64,000 bases of DNA from Bog-756 sp963710495 (GTDB taxonomy: Bacteria; Actinomycetota; Acidimicrobiia; Acidimicrobiales; RAAP-2), in the NCBI GenBank assembly GCA_963710495.1, contig CAVQAI010000007.1, forward strand, positions 248,001 through 312,000, read 5' to 3'. Position 1 is the stretch's first letter, and each line of letters starts with the position of its first letter. This document shows, piece after piece, positions 52,968-60,779 of this stretch. Below the pieces are notes generated by a model. The model saw nothing but the letters and a program-made list of their open reading frames with translations, did no database searches and had not been told where the DNA came from. The position numbers and the translations under genes were made by a program.

Positions 52968-54043
52968 GGCCCCCGGTCAAGCGGGTCGTGGTGTGGGGCA
53001 CCGGTTTCGTCGGGCGGATGGTGATCCCGGAGGTCTTGCGCCACCCCGCGTTCGAGCTGGTCGGGGTGGGGGTGAGCCATCCGGAGAAGGCAGGTCGGGA
53101 CGTCGGTGATCTCTGCGGCATCGGGGCGGTGGGGCTGACCGCCAGCCGCGATCTCGATGAGTTGGTCGCACTCCGGCCCGACGCGCTCGTCCACTACGGG
53201 CCGACCGCCGCCCATGCCGACGCCAACATCCGGGACATCTCCGCCTTCCTCCGCGCCGGCATCGATGTCTGCTCGACGGCCATGACCCCGTGGGTGTGGC
53301 CGTCGATGCCGTCGATCCCGCCGTCCTGGGTCGACCCGATCACCGAGGCCTGCCGGGCCGGCGGTGCTTCCTGCTTCACGACCGGGATCGATCCCGGGTT
53401 CGCCAACGACCTGTTCCCGATGACCCTCATGGGGCTGTGCAGCGAGGTGCGCCAGGTCCGCGCCCTCGAGATCCTCGACTACATCAACTACGAGGGTGAC
53501 TACGAGGAGGAGATGGGGATCGGCCGCCCGCCCGAGTTCGTCCCCCTCCTCGAGCACACCGAGATCCTGGTGATGTCCTGGGGGGCCACCGTCCCGATGA
53601 TGGCCCACGCCGTCGGCCTCGACCTCGACGAGATCACCAGCACCTGGGAGAAGTGGGTGACACCCACGGCCATCCCCACGGCCAAGGGGACGATCAACCC
53701 GGGCGAGGTGGCCGCCATCCGGTTCACCATCAACGGCATGTACGGCGGCACGCCCCGGATCTGCCTCGAGCACGTGAACCGGGTCGGTACCGACGCCGCC
53801 CCCGACTGGCCCCGGGGCAACCAGGACGACGTCTACCGGGTGGTGATCGACGGAACACCGTCGATCACCCAGGAGACGGCCTTCCGTTTCACGGACGGCA
53901 GCCGCCGCGACGCCGCCGCCGCCGGCTGCCTGGCCACCGGACTCCGGGCCCTCAACGCCGTGCCGGCCGTCAACCAGCTGCCGCCCGGATGGGTCACCGC
54001 CCTCGACCTCCCGCTGGTTCCCGGTGTCGGCACGATCCGCTAG
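52964..54043 (+). CDS. DapB-like NAD(P)-dependent dehydrogenase, second copy
   Basis: Protein of 359 residues related to that at 10865: VVVWGTGFVGRMVIPEVLRH (8-27) as the nucleotide site, and matching blocks HPEKAGRDVGDLCGIG (against HSPAKEGRDAGELCGLG in the first copy) and TTGIDPGFANDLFPM (against HGTGIHPGGVTERIPL). An ATGA overlap couples it to the SDR. With that SDR and the following SnoaL-like protein it probably handles one cyclic or branched acid, as similar triads do in mycobacterial lipid catabolism; this is inference. Confidence 0.8.
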   Translation: MRPPVKRVVVWGTGFVGRMVIPEVLRHPAFELVGVGVSHPEKAGRDVGDLCGIGAVGLTASRDLDELVALRPDALVHYGPTAAHADANIRDISAFLRAGIDVCSTAMTPWVWPSMPSIPPSWVDPITEACRAGGASCFTTGIDPGFANDLFPMTLMGLCSEVRQVRALEILDYINYEGDYEEEMGIGRPPEFVPLLEHTEILVMSWGATVPMMAHAVGLDLDEITSTWEKWVTPTAIPTAKGTINPGEVAAIRFTINGMYGGTPRICLEHVNRVGTDAAPDWPRGNQDDVYRVVIDGTPSITQETAFRFTDGSRRDAAAAGCLATGLRALNAVPAVNQLPPGWVTALDLPLVPGVGTIR

Positions 54044-54126
54044 CGCCCCGGGCCGGCGGACGTCGGCCCCCGCCGGGTACGCTCGCCCGTCCGATCCGCC
54101 CGCCACGCAGTGAGGAGCGACCACCC

Positions 54127-54618
54127 ATGACGCCCGAGGACCTCGTCGAGATCGAGCTCATCAAGCGGCTCAAGTACCGCTACCTCCGCGGCCTCGACCA
54201 GAAGCTGTGGGACGAGGTGGAGTCGTGCTTCACGCCCGATGCCACCGCCCGTTACGGCGGGGGCCTCTACGAGTACGAGGGGCGCGACGCCATCATGGAG
54301 TTCCTGCGTACCTCGATGGGTGCCACCACCATGCTCACCAGCCACCGTTGCCATCATCCCGAGATCGACCTGACCGGTCCCGCCGAGGCCGTCGGCACCT
54401 GGGCGCTCGAGGACGTGGTCATCCTCACCGACGTCGGCCTCAACGTGCAGGGCGCCGCCTTCTACACCGACCGGTACGTCAAGGTGGACGGCCAGTGGCG
54501 CATCGCCCACACCGGTTATCGCCGGACCTACGAGGAAATGCTCCCACGCGCTTCGCTCAAGGGCCTCAAGCTCACGGCCGACTGGTGGGCCACCGAGGGG
54601 CGCTCCACCCTGTCGTGA
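54127..54618 (+). CDS. SnoaL/NTF2-like protein
   Basis: Protein of 163 residues: EIELIKRLKYRYLRGLDQKLWDEVES, then FTPDATARYGGG, and the sheet VDGQWRIAHTGYRRTYEEM. The start resembles bile-acid 7-alpha-dehydratase-like SnoaL proteins, where Tyr, Asp and His line the cavity; candidates here are in RYLRGLD and SHRCHHPE. Third gene of the operon, 83 bases after the DapB-like gene. Dehydratase activity is possible but unproven. Confidence 0.8.
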   Translation: MTPEDLVEIELIKRLKYRYLRGLDQKLWDEVESCFTPDATARYGGGLYEYEGRDAIMEFLRTSMGATTMLTSHRCHHPEIDLTGPAEAVGTWALEDVVILTDVGLNVQGAAFYTDRYVKVDGQWRIAHTGYRRTYEEMLPRASLKGLKLTADWWATEGRSTLS

Positions 54619-54727
54619 ACCGGCCCGGAGCCACCGGCCCCGAGCCGGCGGTGAGCAGCCGGACTGAGCAGGCGGATCTCTGCGGCCGGACGGAGCGGCA
54701 GAGGGCGGCGGCCGGAACGGGAGTCGC

Positions 54728-55507
54728 TCAGGCCAGGGTGGCCCCGTCCACCAGGAGGTCGGCGCCGTTCATGTGCGAGGCCTCGTCGGAGGCCACATAG
54801 GCGATGGCGGCGGCGATGCCTTCCGGGGTCCCGAACGGGCCCAACGGTGTGACCCGGTTGATCAGGGAGATGTCGGCCCCTGTGGGCAAGTGGAAGGCAC
54901 CGGTGATCGGGGTGGCGATGGCGCCGGGGCTGATGGTGTTGGCCCGGATGCCCTGGGCGGCGTACTCCACGGCCAGGGCCCGGGTGAAGGCGAGCACCCC
55001 GCCCTTGGAGGCCGAGTAGGCCGAGGCCCACGGCTGACCCTTGTGCGCGGCGGTGGAGGCGAGGTTCACGATGCAGCCGGCGCCGGCGCCCAGCAGATGG
55101 GGCAGCACTTCCCGGCAGACCAGGAAGGTCCCGGTGAGGTTGACGGTGAGCAGCCGGGACCATTCCGCCAGGGTGACCTCGTGGGTGTGGGAGAAGGACA
55201 GGACGCCGGCCACGTTGGCCACCACGTCGAGCCGGCCGAGTGCATCGACGGCGTCGGTGACCAGGGCCCGGACACCTTCCTCGGTGGAGACGTCGCCCGA
55301 CCGGGTGGCGACCGACCCCCGCAACCCGTCGGCCTCCGTGGCCATGGACTCCAGCAGTTCGGTGTTCACGTCGACGGCGACGACAGCCGCCCCCTCGGCG
55401 GCCAGGCGCAGGGCGGTGGCCCGGCCGATGCCCGAGGCACCACCCGTCACGAGCGCGGTACGGCCGTCGAACCGCGCCAGGAGGGAGAGGTCCGGCCGGG
55501 TCGACAT
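54728..55507 (-). CDS. Short-chain dehydrogenase/reductase
   Basis: SDR of 259 residues with every standard motif: TGGASGIGRATA, AVDVN (acidic, favours NAD), VANVAGV in place of NNAG, Ser in VNLASTAAH, Tyr/Lys in AYSASKGG, and SHMNGADLLVDGAT at the end. ATG at 55507. Convergent with the SnoaL-like gene and 44 bases beyond the glyS stop, in the same direction. Substrate unknown. Confidence 0.87.
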   Translation of the reverse strand: MSTRPDLSLLARFDGRTALVTGGASGIGRATALRLAAEGAAVVAVDVNTELLESMATEADGLRGSVATRSGDVSTEEGVRALVTDAVDALGRLDVVANVAGVLSFSHTHEVTLAEWSRLLTVNLTGTFLVCREVLPHLLGAGAGCIVNLASTAAHKGQPWASAYSASKGGVLAFTRALAVEYAAQGIRANTISPGAIATPITGAFHLPTGADISLINRVTPLGPFGTPEGIAAAIAYVASDEASHMNGADLLVDGATLA

Positions 55508-55551
55508 CGCCCGATGGTAGGGCAAGGGTCCGCTCGGGCGGTCCGGGTCGA

Positions 55552-56883
55552 TCAGCTGGTGCCCATCCGGTCGGCCAGCTCGGCGGCCAGCCCGTCGATG
55601 GGCACCCGCACCTGATCGGTCGAGTCGCGGTCGCGAACGGTGACGGCCCGGTCCTCGAGGGACTCGAAGTCGACGGTCACGCAGTACGGGGTGCCCACCT
55701 CGTCCTGGCGGCGGTACCGCTTCCCGATCGACTGGGTGACGTCGTAGTCGCACATGAACCGGGGCTGCAGCCCGGCCAGCACCTCCCGGGCCAGCGACTC
55801 GAGGTTCTCCTTCCTCGACAGCGGGAGCACGGCCACCTGGTAGGGGGCGAGCAGCGGGTGCAGGCGGAGGACGGTCCGGACCTCACCACCGACTTCGTCC
55901 TCGTGGTAGGCGGACAGGATGAAGGCCATCATGGTCCGGGTGGCGCCGGCGGCCGGCTCGATCACGTAGGGCAGGTAGCGATCACCGGTGGCCTGGTCGA
56001 AGTACTCCAACCGCTCACCGGATGCCTCGGCATGGGCGCGCAGGTCGAAGTCGGTCCGGTTGGCGATCCCCTCCAGCTCGTCCCAACCCCAGGGGAAGCG
56101 GAACTCGACGTCGGCGGTGGCAGCGGAATAGTGGGAGAGCTCGTCGGCCCCGTGATGGCGGAGGCGCAGCTCGGATTCGGGGATCCCGAGCTGCGTGTAC
56201 CAGCGGTACCGCTCATCCAGCCAGTAGTGGAACCAGTGGTCGGCCTCGGCCGGGGGCACGAAGTACTCCATCTCCATCTGCTCGAACTCGCGGGTTCGAA
56301 AGACGAAGTTCTGCGGGGTGATCTCGTTGCGAAAGGCTTTCCCCACCTGGGCGATGCCGAACGGCGGTCGCTTGCGGGTGGTCTGGAGGACGTTGGCGAA
56401 GTTGATGAACATCCCCTGGGCCGTCTCCGGGCGGAGGTAGGCGACCGCCCCTTCGTCCTCGATCGGCCCGGCATGGGTCTTGAACATGAGGTTGAAGGCG
56501 CGGGGCTCGGTGAACTCGGTCGACCCGCAGGACGGGCAGACCCCGTCGATCTTGTCCTGCCGCCATCGCTGGTGGCAGTGGCGGCAATCGACCAACGGGT
56601 CGGTGAAGTTGGCCAGGTGACCGGAGGCCTCCCATACGGCCGGAGGGGTCAGGATGGAGGCGTCGAGGCCCACGACGTCGTCACGCCGCTGCACCATCGC
56701 CTTCCACCAGGCATCCTTGACATTGCGAAGCAGGTTGACGCCGAGGGGGCCGTAGTCGTAGGTGGACCGGAAGCCGCCGTAGATCTCGGCCGACTGGAAG
56801 ACGAAGCCGCGTCGCTTGCACAGGCCGACGACTTTGTCCATGAGGTCGGCGGGCGCGTCGGGAGAGGCGACGGGATCAGGCAC
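55552..56883 (-). CDS. glyS: Glycyl-tRNA synthetase (alpha2 type)
   Basis: Charges tRNA-Gly. 443 residues, class II fold: an N-terminal zinc-like site CRHC...CPSC (about 98-127), motif 2 in KAFRNEITPQNFVFRTREFEQ, and motif 3 in AGATRTMMAFILSAY. The C-terminal anticodon domain begins near LAPYQVAVLPLSRK. This is the alpha2 form rather than the alpha2beta2 glyQS form, as in other actinobacteria. It overlaps hemW by 8 bases. The only glycine synthetase gene visible here. Confidence 0.95.
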   Translation of the reverse strand: MPDPVASPDAPADLMDKVVGLCKRRGFVFQSAEIYGGFRSTYDYGPLGVNLLRNVKDAWWKAMVQRRDDVVGLDASILTPPAVWEASGHLANFTDPLVDCRHCHQRWRQDKIDGVCPSCGSTEFTEPRAFNLMFKTHAGPIEDEGAVAYLRPETAQGMFINFANVLQTTRKRPPFGIAQVGKAFRNEITPQNFVFRTREFEQMEMEYFVPPAEADHWFHYWLDERYRWYTQLGIPESELRLRHHGADELSHYSAATADVEFRFPWGWDELEGIANRTDFDLRAHAEASGERLEYFDQATGDRYLPYVIEPAAGATRTMMAFILSAYHEDEVGGEVRTVLRLHPLLAPYQVAVLPLSRKENLESLAREVLAGLQPRFMCDYDVTQSIGKRYRRQDEVGTPYCVTVDFESLEDRAVTVRDRDSTDQVRVPIDGLAAELADRMGTS

Positions 56884-58000
56884 AGGGAGGAAGCGTACCG
56901 GTTGCCACCCCCGGGCCCGGCTCCGTCGACAGCCGACGCGTCACCTGATCGGCCAGCAACCGACCCCGGACGGTGAGGACCGCCCGGCCGTCCCTCCGGT
57001 CGACCAACCCGGCCAGCTCCGGTCCGTCCGGCAGCGCGTCGACCTCGACGCCCGTCCGGGTGCGGAGCTGCAGGGCGAGGGCCTCGAACCGGCGTTGCCC
57101 GGGCGAGAGCACCTCCTCGCCGGCCGTGGCCGGACGACCGGCGCGGACGGCGGCCACGTAACGCTCGGGCGTCCGCACGTTCCACCACCGACGCCCGGCC
57201 CGGTGCGAGTGGGCGGCCGGACCGATGCCGCGATAATCACCCTGGTCCCAATAGAGGCGGTTGTGCCGGCAGCCATGGCCCGGCCGGGCCCAGCTGGAGA
57301 TCTCCTCCCACCGGTAGCCGGCCGCGGTCAGCACCCGGTCGGTGCGCTCGTAGCGAGCGGCCTGGACATCGTCGTCGGGATGCCGGCTCGGATCGGCCCC
57401 CAACCTGGTCCCCGGCTCCACCGTGAGGGAGTAGGCACTGAGATGGGGAGGGGGCCAGGGCGTGTCGATGGTCTCGGCCAGGCTCGTCTCCCAGTCGCCG
57501 TCGGACTCCCCCGGCCCCCCGATGATCAGGTCCACACTCCAGCCGGTGAAGCCGGCACCGTGCACGGCGGCGGCCGCCTCCCGAGCCCGCTCGGACCCGT
57601 GCCGCCCGAGGCCGGCGAGCACCCGCGACACGGTCGACTGCACGCCGAGCGAGATCCGGGTGACCCCGCCCGCCCGGTAGGCGGCCAGTCGCTCGGACGA
57701 CACGTCCTCGGGGTTGCACTCCACGGTGACCTCCGCCCCGGGGGCACGGGGCACGGCCGAGAGGATCTCGATCAACCCGTCGGGCGCCAGGCGCGACGGC
57801 GTCCCGCCACCGAAGTAGACGGAGGTGGCCGGTGGGGTGCCCTCGAACGTACGGGCCCGGTCGAGCTCGGCGACGCACGCCGCGACATAGGCGCCCATCA
57901 GGTGATCACGATCGGTGTAGGTGGCAAAGGCACAGAAGTCGCACCGGAGCCGGCAGAACGGCACGTGGACGTAGACACCGAAGTCCGCGCCGGTGGTCAC
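56876..58000 (-). CDS. hemW: Radical SAM protein HemW (coproporphyrinogen III oxidase-like)
   Basis: Protein of 374 residues. The FeS cysteines Cys16, Cys20 and Cys23 (CRLRCDFC) bind the SAM cluster, YFGGGTPS follows, then VECNPEDV and SLGVQS. HemW proteins insert heme into respiratory enzymes, and the older HemN name is a frequent misannotation. The extra fourth cysteine of true HemN is absent (FCAFATYTD), which supports HemW. It lies 28 bases after recO and overlaps glyS. Confidence 0.9.
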   Translation of the reverse strand: MTTGADFGVYVHVPFCRLRCDFCAFATYTDRDHLMGAYVAACVAELDRARTFEGTPPATSVYFGGGTPSRLAPDGLIEILSAVPRAPGAEVTVECNPEDVSSERLAAYRAGGVTRISLGVQSTVSRVLAGLGRHGSERAREAAAAVHGAGFTGWSVDLIIGGPGESDGDWETSLAETIDTPWPPPHLSAYSLTVEPGTRLGADPSRHPDDDVQAARYERTDRVLTAAGYRWEEISSWARPGHGCRHNRLYWDQGDYRGIGPAAHSHRAGRRWWNVRTPERYVAAVRAGRPATAGEEVLSPGQRRFEALALQLRTRTGVEVDALPDGPELAGLVDRRDGRAVLTVRGRLLADQVTRRLSTEPGPGVATGTLPPCA

Positions 58001-58028
58001 GTCCGGTTCCGGCCCTTCGGTCCCGGGC

Positions 58029-58754
58029 TCATGAAACGTGGCCGCTGCGCACGGAGCGGAGACGCCGGTCGAGATGTGACTCCATGGCCTCGGTCGCCAA
58101 GGTCCCGACTTCGTCGGTGAAGGGTGAACGCGGCTCGGTCAGGACGCCGGTCAGGTCCCCACCGAGAGTCCGGCGCATGAGGGCGAGCGCTCCGGCCGAA
58201 ACCGGGCGTCCCCGCCGGCACCTCCGGCAGAGCACCCCGCCTTCCGAGAGGTCGAACGCCACCAGCAGAGCCGGGTCGTCCTCGCCGCACGAGACGCACA
58301 GGTCGAGCATCGGGGCCGAACCCTCGAGGGCGAGGACCTTGAGGAAGAAGGCGGCGGCGACCATCGACGGCTCCCGGTCGGCCAGGGCGGCGATGGCCCC
58401 CACCAGCATCTCGTACAGGGGCGGGTTGGCATGGCGCTCCTGTCCGATCTGGTCGACCGCCTCCAACATCGACATGGCCGCGGCCATGCGGTCGAGGTCC
58501 TCGCGCACGGTCCGATTGGTGTCGATGACCTCCACCTGGTTGACGATGTCGAGGTCGCCGCGGCCCTGCCAGCCGAGCAGGGCCACGTGGCTCAAGGGCT
58601 CGAGCCGGGCGCCGAACTTGGACCGGGTCCGCCGGACGCCCTTGGCCACCGCCCGCACCTTGCCGTGCTGCTGGGTCATGAGGGTGACGATCCGGTCGGC
58701 CTCGCCCAGGCGGATGGTCCGCAGCACCATGCCGCGGTCGCGGAACAGGGTCAC
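58029..58754 (-). CDS. recO: DNA repair protein RecO
   Basis: Helps RecF/RecR load RecA onto SSB-coated DNA. 241 residues: an N-terminal OB fold (DRGMVLRTIRLGEADRIVTLMTQ), a helical core, and a four-cysteine zinc site (CVSCGED...VLCRRC). GTG at 58754 overlaps the stop of the small membrane gene (GTGA). Part of the uppS-recO-hemW-glyS run. Confidence 0.93.
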   Translation of the reverse strand: MTLFRDRGMVLRTIRLGEADRIVTLMTQQHGKVRAVAKGVRRTRSKFGARLEPLSHVALLGWQGRGDLDIVNQVEVIDTNRTVREDLDRMAAAMSMLEAVDQIGQERHANPPLYEMLVGAIAALADREPSMVAAAFFLKVLALEGSAPMLDLCVSCGEDDPALLVAFDLSEGGVLCRRCRRGRPVSAGALALMRRTLGGDLTGVLTEPRSPFTDEVGTLATEAMESHLDRRLRSVRSGHVS

Positions 58755-59092
58755 CGGGCTCCGCCCGGTCCCCCGGGCCGGGGACCGTCGGGCGGCGCTC
58801 CTGGGGGGATCGGGCCGTTGGGCCCACTCGAGGACAGGGGGGCCCGGTCGCGCCCCCGGCCCCCCGCACTACGGCCGTGGTCACGCCCCCCGCCCAGCAG
58901 GTTGGCGGCCCCGATGAGCCCGACCAGCACGGGCGGGACGATGACCAGCGGGATCGCCCCCGAAAACCCGGCAGCCGCCATCACCACCACGCCGGCATAG
59001 ACCAGCAGCCCCAGCACCACCCCGGTGCGGATCCACACCCCGCCGGCGTCGTCCCGCCGCCGGTCGGGGCGGCCCGGGCGCGGGCCGGTCAC
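58751..59092 (-). CDS. Small two-segment membrane protein between uppS and recO
   Basis: Protein of 113 residues: a basic N-terminus, membrane segments VVLGLLVYAGVVVMAAAGF and IPLVIVPPVLVGLIGAANLL, then a Gly/Pro/Arg-rich tail. Overlaps of 4 bases (GTGA) with uppS on one side and recO on the other show it is translated with both. Function unknown; a scaffold or lipid-carrier role near UppS is speculative. Confidence 0.7.
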   Translation of the reverse strand: MTGPRPGRPDRRRDDAGGVWIRTGVVLGLLVYAGVVVMAAAGFSGAIPLVIVPPVLVGLIGAANLLGGGRDHGRSAGGRGRDRAPLSSSGPNGPIPPGAPPDGPRPGGPGGAR

Positions 59093-59856
59093 GTCACGCC
59101 GCCGTAGCGCCGCTGGCGCTGTTGGAAGTCCCGGACCGCCTCGAACAGGTGCTCCCGCCGGAAGTCCGGCCAGAGGACCTTGTCGAAGACGAGCTCGCTG
59201 TAGGCCAGCTGCCACAGGAGGAAATTCGAGATCCGATACTCGCCCGAAGTCCGGATGACCAGGTCGGGGTCGGGCTGGTCGGGGAAGTACAGCCGTGACC
59301 GGATGGCCTTCTCGTCGACCTTGTCGGGGGCCACCCCCTCGGCCACCAGCCGACGCACGGCGTCCACCACCTCGGCCCGGCCCCCGTAATTGAAGGCCAT
59401 GGTGAGCGTGCACTTCCGGTTGGCCGCGGTCAGCTCGATGGACTCGTCCATGCGCCGGATGACCCGCTTCGGCACCCGCCAGTCGCGCCGGCCGGCGAAC
59501 CGGATGCGGACACCTTTGTCGTGCAGCTCGTCCCGGCGCCGCCGCAGAAGGCTCTCGTTGAACCCCATCAGGTACCGCACCTCGTTGGCCGGCCGGCGCC
59601 AGTTCTCGGTCGAGAAGGCGTACATGGTGATCCAGGGGATGCCCAGCTCCAGTGCGCCCTCCACCGCGTCGAGCAGGGCGGCCTCCCCGGCGGCGTGGCC
59701 TTCGGTGCGGGGCAGTCCCCGTTGTGCCGCCCACCGGCCGTTGCCGTCCATGACACAGGCCACGTGGGTCGGGATCGGCCCGGCGGCGAGGTCCGCCGGG
59801 GTGAGGACACGGCGCGGCGGCAGGACCGTATCCGTGACCGCATCGTGCCGTTTCAC
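59089..59856 (-). CDS. uppS: Isoprenyl transferase (undecaprenyl diphosphate synthase)
   Basis: Cis-prenyltransferase that makes the lipid carrier for peptidoglycan. 255 residues. HVACVMDGNGRWAAQRG holds the catalytic Asp37 and the Asn/Gly/Arg of the phosphate site; MYAFSTENWRRP and the C-terminal LVIRTSGEYRISNFLLWQ are equally diagnostic. GTG at 59856. Head of the leftward run to glyS. Chain length (C50 or C55) cannot be read from sequence. Confidence 0.95.
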   Translation of the reverse strand: MKRHDAVTDTVLPPRRVLTPADLAAGPIPTHVACVMDGNGRWAAQRGLPRTEGHAAGEAALLDAVEGALELGIPWITMYAFSTENWRRPANEVRYLMGFNESLLRRRRDELHDKGVRIRFAGRRDWRVPKRVIRRMDESIELTAANRKCTLTMAFNYGGRAEVVDAVRRLVAEGVAPDKVDEKAIRSRLYFPDQPDPDLVIRTSGEYRISNFLLWQLAYSELVFDKVLWPDFRREHLFEAVRDFQQRQRRYGGVT

Positions 59857-59972
59857 GATGCGAACCTATCCGCTCCCCGGAGCGGAGCCGGTTGCGCCCA
59901 GCCCGCCCCCGGCCCGCCCCCGGCGCCTCGCCGGTCATTGAGCCCAACGCTCCGACCAGCTAGACCCTCTCC

Positions 59973-60731
59973 ATGTCACCGCAGGCCGCCCTGGCGATCT
60001 TCACCGCCGGACTGGCGGCCGGGACGGTCAACGTGATCGTCGGCTCCGGCTCGCTCATCACCTTCCCCACCCTGTTGGCCCTCGGCTACCCACCGGTGCT
60101 GGCCAACGTCTCCAACACGGTCGGGCTGGTGCCCGGGAGCGTGAGCGCCACCGTCGCCTACCGGCGCGAGCTCGCCGGCCAGGGCCGCCGGCTGGCCCGG
60201 CTCGGCCCGGCCTCGTTGGCCGGCGGGTTGGTCGGGGCGGTGCTGCTGCTGGCCCTGCCCCACCACGTCTTCCAAGCGGTGGTCCCCGTCCTCATCGGGC
60301 TGGCCGCCGCGCTCATGGCCGTCCAACCCGCCCTGAGCGCCCGGCTCGCCGACCGCGGCCCGCGCCGGATCCATGGCGGGCTGTTCCTCCTCACCGGGGT
60401 CTTCATCACCGGCGTCTACGGCGGTTACTTCGGGGCAGCCCAGGGAGTCATCCTCATCTCCCTGCTCGCCGTCTCCATCGACGACGACCTCCAACGGCTG
60501 AACGGCGCCAAGAACGCGCTGGCCCTCACCGTCAACGGCGTCTCGGCCCTGTTCTTCATCGCCACCACCGACATCTCGTGGCCGGTGGTCGGCCTGATCG
60601 CCGCCGGGTCGGTCATCGGGGGACAGGTCGGCGGCCGGTACGGGCGGCGGATTCCGGGGCCGGTGCTCCGCTGGGTGGTGGTCGTCGTCGGCCTGGGTGT
60701 GGCCGTCGGCCTGGCTGTCGAGTGGCATTGA
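59973..60731 (+). CDS. TauE/SafE-family sulfite exporter
   Basis: Membrane protein of 252 residues with about eight segments and the two family repeats: NVIVGSGSLITFPTLLALGYPP and later GGYFGAAQGVILISLLAV. NTVGLVPGSVSATVAYRREL is the first-repeat loop. Members export sulfite or organosulfonates, or take up sulfonates; direction and substrate are not clear. 116 bases separate it from divergent uppS. Confidence 0.87.
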   Translation: MSPQAALAIFTAGLAAGTVNVIVGSGSLITFPTLLALGYPPVLANVSNTVGLVPGSVSATVAYRRELAGQGRRLARLGPASLAGGLVGAVLLLALPHHVFQAVVPVLIGLAAALMAVQPALSARLADRGPRRIHGGLFLLTGVFITGVYGGYFGAAQGVILISLLAVSIDDDLQRLNGAKNALALTVNGVSALFFIATTDISWPVVGLIAAGSVIGGQVGGRYGRRIPGPVLRWVVVVVGLGVAVGLAVEWH

Positions 60732-60779
60732 GCCCAGCGGTCGTCCCTCCCCCGGGGGGCTCACCGGTAGGGTCGGAGG

